NCBI GenBank assembly: GCA_023419995.1
Contig: JAEZXF010000551.1
Location: 1 to 8,976, forward strand
Length of the DNA: 8,976 nt
Direction of reading: 5' to 3'
Source: Pseudomonadota bacterium
GTDB lineage: Bacteria; Pseudomonadota; Alphaproteobacteria; Rhizobiales; Rhizobiaceae
The notes beneath the pieces were generated by a model, which was given only the letters and a program-made list of their open reading frames with translations, was not told the DNA's origin and searched no databases. The number at the start of each line of letters is the position of its first letter. The stretch's first letter is position 1. The translations under genes were made by a program, and so were the position numbers. Positions 1 through 5,945 of this stretch are shown piece after piece.

Positions 1-1149
1 CGCCCCGGCCGTCGCCGGCATCCGGTGGATCAGCCCGCCGAGCGATTCGAGGTCGCGCGTGCGCGCGCTCGACTGGATCGAGCCGGCGCCGAGGAAGAGC
101 AGGCTCTTGAAGACGGCGTGGTTGACGACGTGGTAGAGCCCGGCGAGGAAGCCGACCGCCGCGAGCGCTGGCTGGCCGAGTGAGAGCAGCAGGAAGCCGG
201 CGCCGACGCCCATCAGGATGATCCCGATGTTCTCGACGCTGTGGTAGGCGAGCAGGCGCTTCAGGTCGTGCTCCATCAGCGCGTAGAGGACGCCGAGCAC
301 CGCCGAGACGACGCCGAGCGCGAGGACGAGCCCACCCCACCAGGCCGGGCCGGGACCGGCGAGGTCCCAGCCGACGCGCAGCAGCCCGTAGATCGCGGTC
401 TTGATCATCACGCCGCTCATCAGCGCCGAGACGTGGCTCGGCGCGGCCGGATGCGCCAGCGGCAGCCACACGTGAAGCGGCGCGAGCCCCGCCTTCGAGC
501 CGGTGCCGACCAGAACCAGGATCAGCGCCAGGGAGGCGGTGAACGGCTCGCGGGCCGCGGCGCGGATGGCGGCGAAGGTGTAGTCGCCGCCCGCCCCCGC
601 CAGAAGCCCGAAGGCGAGAAGCAGCGCCATGGTGCCGAAGCTCGCCATCACCAGATAGACGGTCGCTGCCCGCCTGCTCCCGGGATCGCGGTGCTGCGCC
701 AGCACCATCGCCCACGAGGCGAGCGACATGAACTCCCACGACAGCAGGAAGGTGAAGGCGTCGGCGGCCAGGACGACGAGGTTCATGCCGGCGAGAAACG
801 CCGGGTAGAACGGCAGCACCCGATGAGGCGCGTCCTCGTGCCGGCCGTAACCCAGCGCATAGAGGCTGGCGAGCGTGCCGCCCAGGTTGACGACCGCGAG
901 AAAGAAGGCGGAGAGCGCGTCGATGCGGAAGTGCGCGCCGGTCCACGGCAGGCCGAGCGGCAGGACGAGCTGCGAGGGCGCATCGCCGAGCAGCGCGGCG
1001 AGCGCGACGACGAAGCCCGCCGCCGATGCTGCGCCGCTGGCGAGATAGACGACCGGCGTGGCGCGGGGGCTCCGCGCCAGGATCACGGCGAGCGCCGCGA
1101 CCGAAAGCAGCGCGCCCACCACCAGAAGCAGTGCCGCGGTCGCCGTCAT
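1..1149 (-). CDS. hyfB: Hydrogenase-4 component B-like proton-translocating membrane subunit (HyfB), N-terminal 383 codons
   Basis: Partial gene: reads from an ATG at 1147-1149 and runs off the left edge still open, giving 383 residues of a family usually about 670 long. It belongs to the NuoL/MrpA-type antiporter-like subunits, inner-membrane proteins that move protons in complex I-related hydrogenase complexes. The translation is almost entirely hydrophobic helices. Family landmarks are visible: the membrane glutamate in SWEF (E139), lysines K219 and K250 in the GTGSKAGLAPLHVWLP and GVMIKTAIYG segments, histidines H226, H233 and H239, and the HSVENIG segment (about 303-309) that points to HyfB rather than NuoL. 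A strong GGAGG ribosome site lies at 1156-1160, six bases before the ATG. The start overlaps the stop of the upstream regulator by one base (TGATG), so translation is probably coupled. Any further hyf genes would lie beyond the left edge, so whether a hydrogenase is present cannot be seen. MrpD-type or other antiporter-like subunits are less likely alternatives. Confidence 0.88.
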   Translation of the reverse strand, partial: MTATAALLLVVGALLSVAALAVILARSPRATPVVYLASGAASAAGFVVALAALLGDAPSQLVLPLGLPWTGAHFRIDALSAFFLAVVNLGGTLASLYALGYGRHEDAPHRVLPFYPAFLAGMNLVVLAADAFTFLLSWEFMSLASWAMVLAQHRDPGSRRAATVYLVMASFGTMALLLAFGLLAGAGGDYTFAAIRAAAREPFTASLALILVLVGTGSKAGLAPLHVWLPLAHPAAPSHVSALMSGVMIKTAIYGLLRVGWDLAGPGPAWWGGLVLALGVVSAVLGVLYALMEHDLKRLLAYHSVENIGIILMGVGAGFLLLSLGQPALAAVGFLAGLYHVVNHAVFKSLLFLGAGSIQSSARTRDLESLGGLIHRMPATAGA

Positions 1150-1415
1150 CACGCGCCTCCGCCGGCTCCGGGTTCCCTGAGCCGCAAACCGCGCCCGCCG
1201 GACTGGCTGGCCGCGCCCTCGCCGATCAGCTCGATGCCGGCCGCCTCGAGGGCGGCGATCAGCTTGACGAGGGAATCGACATTGCCGCGGATGGTGCCGT
1301 CGCTCGCCTCCATGCGCTGGATGGTCGGCACCGACAGGCCCGAAAGATCGGCCAGCCGGCGCTGGTCGATGCCGAGAAGGGCGCGGGCCGCCCTCAGTTG
1401 CGCGGACGTGATCAC
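1149..1415 (-). CDS. Small XRE-family helix-turn-helix regulator
   Basis: An 88-residue protein with one Cro/CI-type DNA-binding domain over residues 5-60. The segment SAQLRAARALLGIDQRRLADLSGLSV holds the first helices, followed by the recognition-helix region PTIQRMEASDG. The short tail (GIELIGEG ... GRGLRLR) is common in small alphaproteobacterial XRE regulators. The start is GTG at 1413-1415. It is the first usable start, because an in-frame TGA stop lies at 1419-1421, and no strong ribosome site precedes it. Its stop shares one base with the start of the HyfB-like gene, so the two form a translationally coupled pair. The natural inference is control of its own promoter and of the Hyf-type gene or genes behind it. 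Palindromes just upstream are candidate operators. The ligand or signal cannot be read from the sequence. Confidence 0.87.
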   Translation of the reverse strand: MITSAQLRAARALLGIDQRRLADLSGLSVPTIQRMEASDGTIRGNVDSLVKLIAALEAAGIELIGEGAASQSGGRGLRLREPGAGGGA

Positions 1416-1442
1416 GGCTCAGGCTGCTATGCAGAGGTTCAT

Positions 1443-1460
1443 GGCATGGGAACTCATGCC
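1443..1460. promoter_or_regulatory. Inverted repeat GGCATG-N6-CATGCC at the predicted transcription start
   Basis: Two perfect 6-bp arms (1443-1448 and 1455-1460) flank six bases and cover the predicted start point and early leader of the regulator-hyfB transcript. Binding here would block transcription, so it could be an autorepression operator. It differs in sequence from the palindrome at 1496-1512, so the two are unlikely to be sites for the same protein. The short arms leave room for chance. Confidence 0.3.
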
Positions 1461-1463
1461 TCC

Positions 1464-1491
1464 ATGCTACACAACCATGGCTGAGTGTCAA
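1464..1491 (-). promoter_or_regulatory. Putative sigma70-type promoter of the XRE regulator-hyfB pair
   Basis: On the minus strand a perfect TTGACA (-35, 1486-1491) is followed after 16 bases by TAGCAT (-10, 1464-1469; four of six consensus bases). This would start transcription near 1457 and give a leader of about 40 bases before the GTG at 1415. The position in the only non-coding gap before the regulator supports it. The -10 is moderate and the spacer one base short of the optimum. Confidence 0.5.
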
Positions 1492-1495
1492 TTAA

Positions 1496-1512
1496 TGATG
1501 TTTCAAACATCA
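1496..1512. promoter_or_regulatory. Perfect 8+1+8 palindrome, candidate operator
   Basis: TGATGTTT-C-AAACATCA is a perfect inverted repeat with a single central base. It ends four bases upstream of the putative -35 of the XRE regulator promoter. It is AT-rich in GC-rich surroundings and has no following T-run, so it looks like a protein-binding site rather than a terminator. The XRE protein encoded next to it is the obvious candidate binder, but an activator site is equally consistent with the position. Confidence 0.45.
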
Positions 1513-1519
1513 ATAGTCG

Positions 1520-1536
1520 CGGCTGAGCTTCAGCCG
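1520..1536 (-). terminator. Short GC-rich hairpin over the DUF445 gene stop, weak terminator candidate
   Basis: CGGCTGA-N3-TCAGCCG is a perfect 7-bp stem with a three-base loop, and it contains the stop codon of the DUF445 gene. No run of T follows on the minus strand, so it is not a standard intrinsic terminator. It may still mark the transcript end or protect it from nucleases. Confidence 0.3.
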
Positions 1537-2825
1537 AATATCAGCCTCTCGCCGATATGCAGCGCGAGACCGGCGAGCCCGCCGATCAGCATGCCGTTAA
1601 AGCGGATGTACTGGAGGTCGCGGCCGATGTTCAGCTCGACCAGGCGGGTGAGCTGGACGATGTCCCAGCTCCGCACCTGGTCGGCGATGAAGGTCGCGAC
1701 GCCGCTCTTCTGGTTGTCGACGAAGGCGGACAGCGCGATGACGAAGCCGTGGTTCATGTCGGCGCGCAGCCCCGGCTCCTGCCGGAGCTGCCGGCCGATC
1801 TCGGCGAAGAGGTCCGCGAGATGGCGCCGCAGGATCGATTCGTCCGACCCGACGTCCTGCTCGACGAAGGTGCGCATCCCGCTCCAGAAATTCTCGGCCA
1901 GCCCGCGCAGCTCGGGCCGCGCCAGCAGGTCCCGCTTCAGCCGCTCCGCACGCCCGGCATAGGCGGGCGAGACGCGCAGCTCCGCTACGAAGGTCTCGAC
2001 GAAGCGGTCGAACTCGCGCCGCAGCGCATGATCGGGATCGGCCTCCGCCTCGGCGAGCAGCGTCCCCGTGGCGGCGACGAACCGCTTGAGGAGATAGGCG
2101 TCGGCCTGGAACATGGTGGCGAGCGTCGGCAGCTCCTGGCGGATGCGCTCGCGGATCGCGGCAAGCGTCTCCTCGTCGCGCAGCAGGCCGCCGAACACGC
2201 GCAGCACCTCGTCGAAGATGCGCTGGGGGCGCCGCTCGGCGGTGATGGCCGACAGAAGGGCGGCCGCGAGCGGCGCCAGTTCCAGCTTCTCGATCTGGCT
2301 GGTGATCCGCTGACCGATGAAGTCGCGCAGGCCCGAGCCTTCGGTGGCGGCGAGCGCCTGCGGCACCAGCCGGGCGACGAAGCGCGACAGCCCGTCGGCG
2401 CGCCGGCTGTCGGCGAGCCAGTCGGCGACGAGCAGAGCGAAATCCATCTGCCGCAGCTTCTCGCGCACCGGGCCGGGGGCGAGGAAATTGGCCTCGATGA
2501 AGCGGCCGAGATTGTCGGCGATGCGGTCCTTGTTGCGGGGGATGATGGCGGTGTGCGGGATGGGCAGGCCGAGCGGCCGGCGAAACAGCGCGACGACGGC
2601 GTACCAGTCGGCGAGGCCGCCGATCGCCGCGGCTTCAGCGAAGGCGGCCAGGTAGGCAAAGGCCGGGTAGGCTTCCTGAAGCGAGCGCGCCGTCAGGAAC
2701 ACCGCCACGCACAGCGCCAGCGCCAGCGTGGCGACGGCCTTGGTGCGGCGCAGGGAAATGAGCTTGGCGTGCTCGTCGTCCGCCTGCGCCAGCGCCGCCG
2801 GCCCATTGGGGGAAGCAGCCTTCAT
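1530..2825 (-). CDS. DUF445 (YjiN-like) inner-membrane protein
   Basis: A 431-residue protein matching the DUF445 family in length (E. coli YjiN is of similar size) and in its hallmark segment. A first membrane helix lies at about residues 29-47. The family signature follows at 64-101, AEAAAIGGLADWYAVVALFRR then the PLGLPIPHTAIIPRNKDRI stretch. A long, mostly helical charged middle comes next, and a closing membrane helix sits at about 410-428 (FNGMLIGGLAGLALHIGERL). The likely arrangement is membrane-anchored at both ends with a large soluble middle. The biochemical role of the family is not known and none is proposed here. The ATG at 2823-2825 has a good ribosome site, GAAAGGA at 2832-2838, six bases away. 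It lies 83 bases downstream of the GNAT gene on the same strand and may be read with it. Confidence 0.9.
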   Translation of the reverse strand: MKAASPNGPAALAQADDEHAKLISLRRTKAVATLALALCVAVFLTARSLQEAYPAFAYLAAFAEAAAIGGLADWYAVVALFRRPLGLPIPHTAIIPRNKDRIADNLGRFIEANFLAPGPVREKLRQMDFALLVADWLADSRRADGLSRFVARLVPQALAATEGSGLRDFIGQRITSQIEKLELAPLAAALLSAITAERRPQRIFDEVLRVFGGLLRDEETLAAIRERIRQELPTLATMFQADAYLLKRFVAATGTLLAEAEADPDHALRREFDRFVETFVAELRVSPAYAGRAERLKRDLLARPELRGLAENFWSGMRTFVEQDVGSDESILRRHLADLFAEIGRQLRQEPGLRADMNHGFVIALSAFVDNQKSGVATFIADQVRSWDIVQLTRLVELNIGRDLQYIRFNGMLIGGLAGLALHIGERLIFG

Positions 2826-2908
2826 CGCCTGTCCTTTCGCGCGCTATCGATTCCCGATCCGCAATGTGGGGATCGCGGCCGGATTCGTCACGTGAAAGAC
2901 GGCGTCGG

Positions 2909-3466
2909 TCAGGCGATGACGGCGGCCGCCAGCGAGAACAGCCCCGCGCCCGGCCGCGCCGGCAGCGGCGCCGCCGGCTCGAGCTCGATCAGGCCGACCG
3001 TCTCGCCATGGTCGAATCGCAGCCTGGCGTTGAAGCTGCGGGCGAGCCGCTTCATCGGTTCGTTCTGCGGGTGGGTGGTGACGAGCAGCCGCTCGTAGCC
3101 GAACGCCCGGGCGCTCTCGATCAGCCGCGCGAAGAGAAGGCGGCCGAGCCCGCGGCGCTGCAGATGCCGCTCGACGCTGAAGGCGATCTCGCCCGTCGGC
3201 TCCGCATCCTCGGGCCGCTCATGCAGCTCCGCCGCACCGAGAATCTCGGTGCCGTCGACATAGCCGATGACGATGGTGCCGTCGTTGAAGCAGCGTTCGG
3301 CATAGGACGCGACGAAGGTGTCGCTGGTCGGGCCGTTGAAGCGATCGCGGCGGCTGTCGGCGTCGAGGCGCAGCAGATGCGCCTTGAACTGCGGCAGTTC
3401 AGAATGTCTGAGCAGCCTGATCCTCCCCCTCAGAGGCACGGCTGCACCGTTCGCTTGTTCCTGCAT
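2909..3466 (-). CDS. GNAT-family N-acetyltransferase
   Basis: A 185-residue protein with one GNAT fold. The acetyl-CoA pyrophosphate-binding motif is QRRGLG at residues 103-108, placed after the EIAFSVE strand (93-99) as expected. It is followed by the helix GRLLFARLIESARAFGYERL. The later segment NEPMKRLARSFNARLRFD (135-152) is typical of the C-terminal half of the fold. The substrate cannot be told; GNAT enzymes acetylate amines, proteins or antibiotics. The ATG at 3464-3466 is chosen because GAGGAG sits six bases upstream. An open frame continues another 39 codons upstream, but that extension is Cys- and Ser-rich, unlike a GNAT fold, and covers the likely promoter. The gene is divergent from rirA. 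A shared control region is possible, but a direct link to iron is only an inference from position. Confidence 0.88.
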   Translation of the reverse strand: MQEQANGAAVPLRGRIRLLRHSELPQFKAHLLRLDADSRRDRFNGPTSDTFVASYAERCFNDGTIVIGYVDGTEILGAAELHERPEDAEPTGEIAFSVERHLQRRGLGRLLFARLIESARAFGYERLLVTTHPQNEPMKRLARSFNARLRFDHGETVGLIELEPAAPLPARPGAGLFSLAAAVIA

Positions 3467-3514
3467 GTCGCACTCCTCGTGGGTCCTCCCCGAGTCGTAG
3501 CAACTCGACACGGC

Positions 3515-3545
3515 GTTATATTGTGCATTGCAACATGAAATGCAA
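3515..3545 (-). promoter_or_regulatory. Tentative promoter and inverted repeat upstream of the GNAT gene
   Basis: On the minus strand TATAAC (-10, 3515-3520, five of six consensus bases) lies 19 bases after TTGCAT (-35, 3540-3545). The spacer is longer than usual. It would give a leader of about 40 bases before the ATG at 3466. Between the two elements TGCATT (3524-3529) and AATGCA (3539-3544) form a 6-bp inverted repeat with a nine-base gap, a possible operator. The local AT-richness supports a control region; exact elements are uncertain. Confidence 0.33.
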
Positions 3546-3643
3546 GGACTTCGCGATCCCGTGACCGCGTCGCGATGGCGCATGGCTCCGGACGGCCGGG
3601 TACAATAAGTTGAAAAGAAAACTCCAGATTTCTTGCATTCTTC

Positions 3644-3660
3644 TCTGGAATTGTTCTAAG
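3644..3660. promoter_or_regulatory. Candidate Irr-binding iron control element (ICE box) upstream of rirA
   Basis: TCTGGAATTGTTCTAAG matches the rhizobial ICE/Irr-box consensus TTTRGAAYNRTTCYAAA (recalled from the literature) at 15 of 17 positions, including the palindromic GAA-N3-TTC core. It ends 46 bases before the rirA ATG. In Agrobacterium Irr represses rirA, so an Irr site here fits known iron circuitry: Irr, stable under low iron, would keep RirA low. The irr gene itself is not in the window. Confidence 0.6.
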
Positions 3661-3706
3661 GTATGCGCCATATTGCAGGGGCACTCCGGAATCCGAAAGG
3701 CATGTC

Positions 3707-4171
3707 ATGCGCCTCACTCGCCAGACCAACTACGCGATCCGCATTCTGATGTATTGCGCGGCCAATGAGGGCCGTCTCAGCCGCATCCCTGAGATCGCGG
3801 CCGCCTATTCGGTGTCGGAGCTCTTCCTCTTCAAGATTCTCCAGCCGCTGGTCGAGCACAAGCTCGTCGAGACCGTGCGCGGCCGCAACGGCGGCGTGCG
3901 CATCGGCAAGCCGGCCACCGAGATCACGCTGTTCGACGTCGTGCGCGTGACCGAGGAGAATTTCGCCATGGCCGAATGCTTCGAGAAGGACTCGACCGAC
4001 TGCCCGCTGATCGAATCGTGCTCGCTCAACGAGGCCCTGCGCAAGGCGCTGGGCGCGTTCTTCGACGTGCTCGAAGGCTACACGATCCACGACCTGATCA
4101 AGGCGCGGCCGCAGATGCGCGACCTCCTCGGCCTGAACGATATCGTCCGGCCGCAGACGATGGCGAGCTGA
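3707..4171 (+). CDS. rirA: Rrf2-family iron-responsive regulator RirA
   Basis: A 154-residue Rrf2-type regulator, the length of known RirA proteins. RirA carries an iron-sulfur cluster and, when iron is plentiful, represses iron-uptake genes in many Rhizobiales. The N-terminal winged helix-turn-helix starts MRLTRQTNYAIRILMYCA and includes the recognition region YSVSELFLFKILQPLVE (34-50) and the wing ETVRGRNGGVRIGKPA (55-70). The three cluster cysteines stand at C91, C99 and C105, the RirA spacing, within FAMAECFEKDSTDCPLIESC; C17 is extra. The conserved segment AMAECFE and the tail DLIKARPQ separate RirA from IscR and NsrR. The ATG is preceded by GAAAGG at 3695-3700, six bases away. A candidate Irr box lies upstream, so the gene is probably itself iron-regulated. 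It stands alone: the neighbour upstream is divergent and no gene follows on the same strand before tRNA-Asp. Confidence 0.94.
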   Translation: MRLTRQTNYAIRILMYCAANEGRLSRIPEIAAAYSVSELFLFKILQPLVEHKLVETVRGRNGGVRIGKPATEITLFDVVRVTEENFAMAECFEKDSTDCPLIESCSLNEALRKALGAFFDVLEGYTIHDLIKARPQMRDLLGLNDIVRPQTMAS

Positions 4172-4207
4172 GGCAGGACACCCTTTCCTTCTCCGACCGA
4201 CAGGAAC

Positions 4208-4237
4208 GCCGCTCCGGCCGCAGAGGCCGTGGGCGGC
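4208..4237 (+). terminator. Imperfect GC-rich hairpin downstream of rirA, weak terminator candidate
   Basis: An inner 5-bp stem CGGCC/GGCCG closes a five-base loop (4215-4229). An outer GCCGC/GCGGC pair (4208-4212 with 4233-4237) extends it across small internal loops. It lies 36 bases after the rirA stop, where a terminator would be expected, but no T-run follows directly. The high GC content makes such pairings common by chance. Confidence 0.2.
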
Positions 4238-4350
4238 GAGCATCCCGCATTCTTTTCCCGGCAGTCGCGACGGAGCCTTGGTCCCGCCTGCCGCTCATCG
4301 CGGCGTGATGTCGTGAGGACAAGGTTCGCCCTACCCTAACAGCATGACTA

Positions 4351-4373
4351 TTGCCGACTATCTCCGTCGGCAA
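4351..4373. repeat. Perfect 8-bp inverted repeat with 7-base loop
   Basis: TTGCCGAC (4351-4358) and GTCGGCAA (4366-4373) pair perfectly around TATCTCC. There is no adjacent T-run on either strand, so a standard intrinsic terminator is not supported. It could be a transcript-end stem for the tRNA-Val transcript (about 150 bases downstream on the minus strand), a hairpin in a small RNA, or a protein site. Confidence 0.45.
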
Positions 4374-4521
4374 CGGCGGCGAAGCGAATTGCCGTGAGAC
4401 GCGAAAGCGATGGAGAAAGTGGAAAATCCGCGAATGGGGGCAAGACCGCACCCGAAACCCGCACTTTTCCCATTCCTCGCGGAGCCGATGAGCGAAGCAA
4501 GCCTTGGCGGGAGGGGAAACC

Positions 4522-4597
<76 letters not shown>

Positions 4598-4609
4598 TCG
4601 GGACCGGAC

Positions 4610-4637
4610 GTTTAAGCGCGGCTCCCCCGTTAGGCAA
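4610..4637 (-). promoter_or_regulatory. Putative tRNA-Val promoter
   Basis: On the minus strand TTGCCT (-35, 4632-4637) and TTAAAC (-10, 4610-4615) are separated by 16 bases. The -10 ends 12 bases before the mature 5' end of tRNA-Val, leaving only a very short leader. A GC-rich stretch (CGTCCGGTCCCGAG) follows the -10, as is common in stable-RNA promoters. Both boxes are moderate matches. Confidence 0.4.
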
Positions 4638-4775
4638 GCGGAATTGCGGCGCGGGCGCCGCCGCTCCACACGTCCGCAACGCGGCATTTACGGGGTTTCC
4701 GAAGCGTCGGGCAGCGCCTTCGGCCGCGTTTCCCCAACATCGTCACGATCGTTTCAAAATCGGTGCCGGGCGCGC

Positions 4776-4804
4776 TTGACACCACAGGCAGAACCGCCTA
4801 ATTC
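4776..4804 (+). promoter_or_regulatory. Putative tRNA-Asp promoter
   Basis: A perfect TTGACA (4776-4781) is followed 17 bases later by TAATTC (4799-4804). The -35 is strong, the -10 poor. The AT-leaning stretch just upstream (GTTTCAAAAT) could help polymerase binding. Transcription would start near 4811, about 33 bases before the mature tRNA-Asp. Confidence 0.45.
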
Positions 4805-4843
4805 ACGCCCACGAAACGCGCCGCCGAGGTGGTGCGCCAATGC

Positions 4844-4920
4844 GCGGGTGTAGCTCAGTCGGTTAGAGTGCCGGCCTGTCACGCCGGAGGTCGCGGGTTC
4901 GAGCCCCGTCACTCGCGCCA
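4844..4920 (+). tRNA. tRNA-Asp (anticodon GUC)
   Basis: Complete cloverleaf. The acceptor GCGGGTG (4844-4850) pairs with CACTCGC (4910-4916) with one G-U pair, then discriminator G and encoded CCA (4918-4920). The D-arm sequence is TAGCTCAGTCGGTTAGAGT. The anticodon stem CCGGC/GCCGG closes the loop CTGTCAC, giving anticodon GTC for aspartate. The T-arm contains GGTTCGA. Total 77 bases with CCA. No duplicated 3' end that would mark an integrated element is seen in the window. Confidence 0.97.
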
Positions 4921-5127
4921 TTTCTTCCAACAGCTTGCAGACTTTTCCTGATCCGGTGCGTGAGATTTGCGCGTTGGCGGAATGCGTGCCGTGCCTCGCT
5001 GGAACCCTTCGGCGAGATCACACACACCTCCTCGGCTCTCAGGTTTCCAGAAGCCGGCTCGTTCGCCTCGGATCTCGGTCTCGCCGTGCGTGAACGATGC
5101 AGCGGGCGCCAAGCGGCGCAGCCGGCG

Positions 5128-5913
5128 TCAGAGCGCCTCGACCAGCGCCACGGCGGCGTCGAACTCCTTGCGGCGCGCGGCCCGGCGGGTCGCAGCTTCC
5201 GAGTCGACTCCCCATCGCTCGTTGTTCCAGTCCTCGTCGACATGGGCGGCGGTCCATGCCTCGTCGGCGGTCAGCGCCCCTGCCTCCACGGCGAGCGACA
5301 GAAGCGCCGATCCGGTCAGCGTAGTCATGACATGGAGGGCGGAAAGCCGGAACGGCTCCTGCCGCCGCTTCAGCCACAGGCCCACGGCCGCCACCGATTC
5401 GCGCGGCTGCTCGACATGGACGACGCCCTCGGCAAGGAAGAAGCGGGCGCCGAGTGCCGAGCGCACCCAGTCGAGCACGGGGTCCCATGCCTCGGCCTGG
5501 CGGGCGACCAGTTCCTCGGGCGCGTCGGCGCGGTAGCACAGGAGGTCGGAGGCGGAGAACCGCATCACGTCCTCGAGCACGGCCTGCGTGTCCGGGGCGA
5601 CGCCGTCTATCGCCGTGTTGACCAGCCGCAGCACCGGCATCGACACCGGGTCGATCGTCTCCGCTTGCGCGGCGCACTCTGCGGCGACCAGCGCGGCGGC
5701 GGCCGCGCTCGGCAGCGCCAGCAGCGCCCTGCCCCGCGTGCGCACGGGCTTGCCGTCGAGCCGGACGGCAAAGCCTTCCGCGGTCTCGACCGCCTCGGCC
5801 GCCGCGTAGAATCGCTTCGGCAGGGCCTGGCGCATCTGGTTCTGCGCCCGCCGCACCGGGTCGGGATCGGACAGCAGCTTGCCTGTCTCGAGGTCGTTCA
5901 GAAGGTCGCGCAA
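5128..5913 (-). CDS. ATP12-family chaperone for F1-ATPase assembly
   Basis: A 261-residue protein of the ATP12 family, which in mitochondria binds the F1 alpha subunit and helps build the F1 sector of ATP synthase; alphaproteobacterial members are presumed to act likewise. Recognisable segments are the lead-in DLETGKLLSDPDPVRRAQ (7-24), PKRFY and VRLDGKPVRTRGRALLALPS (32-69), the conserved MPVLRLVNTAIDGV (about 94-107), and CYRADAPEELVARQAEAWDPVLDW (about 127-150). No signal peptide or membrane helix is seen, so it should be cytosolic. The start is TTG at 5911-5913. An in-frame TAG lies 15 bases upstream, AAAGGG sits seven bases before the TTG, and the next ATG would remove the conserved N-terminus, so TTG is well supported. 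It is the last gene of the run, 32 bases after the DMT transporter, and no clear terminator follows. Confidence 0.9.
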   Translation of the reverse strand: MRDLLNDLETGKLLSDPDPVRRAQNQMRQALPKRFYAAAEAVETAEGFAVRLDGKPVRTRGRALLALPSAAAAALVAAECAAQAETIDPVSMPVLRLVNTAIDGVAPDTQAVLEDVMRFSASDLLCYRADAPEELVARQAEAWDPVLDWVRSALGARFFLAEGVVHVEQPRESVAAVGLWLKRRQEPFRLSALHVMTTLTGSALLSLAVEAGALTADEAWTAAHVDEDWNNERWGVDSEAATRRAARRKEFDAAVALVEAL

Positions 5914-5945
5914 TGGCTTTCCCTTTCGCTATCGGGCTTGCGGCA

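Larger units (their letters stand above)
4172..4521. other. Gene-free stretch between rirA and tRNA-Val
   Basis: About 350 bases without a credible protein gene on either strand. Short open frames here have no convincing ribosome site and their translations are arginine- and serine-rich, resembling no protein family. It holds an imperfect GC-rich hairpin just after rirA (4208-4237) and a perfect inverted repeat at 4351-4373, both listed separately. No canonical terminator for rirA or for tRNA-Val is evident. A small RNA cannot be excluded from the sequence alone. Confidence 0.5.

Noticed and set aside
1492..1515. FNR/FixK-type box (TTGAT-N4-ATCAA) in the palindrome upstream of the XRE gene
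   Set aside because: The half-sites are nine bases apart instead of four and the right half ends ATCAT, so it does not fit an FNR-family site.
241..1962. 573-codon open frame on the plus strand
   Set aside because: It lies opposite the HyfB-like, XRE and DUF445 genes, whose translations show real family motifs. Its own translation is a low-complexity mix rich in R, E, Q, H and D, changing character where the opposite gene changes, as antisense shadows do.
2848..2875. Stem-loop CGATTCCC ... GGGGATCG between the GNAT and DUF445 genes as a terminator
   Set aside because: The stem has a mismatch, a 12-base loop and no T-run on the minus strand. It may be chance in GC-rich DNA.
1557..3098. 513-codon open frame on the plus strand
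   Set aside because: Antisense to DUF445; no recognisable domain, composition of a shadow frame.
3467..3583. 39-codon N-terminal extension of the GNAT protein
   Set aside because: The downstream ATG at 3464-3466 has a GAGGAG ribosome site six bases away, the extension is unlike a GNAT fold, and it covers the probable promoter.
3611..3625. RirA autoregulatory IRO-type site (TGA-N9-TCA)
   Set aside because: The best candidate reads TGA-N9-TCC, missing one of six key bases, and the pattern is too loose to support a call.
4844..4960. tRNA-Asp as an integration site for a mobile element
   Set aside because: No integrase gene, no direct repeat of the tRNA 3' end and no compositional break are visible within the window.
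5105..5124. GC-rich hairpin (GGCGC/GCGCC type) after the ATP12 stop as a terminator
   Set aside because: Only a five-base stem and no T-run on the minus strand; such stems are expected by chance at this GC content.
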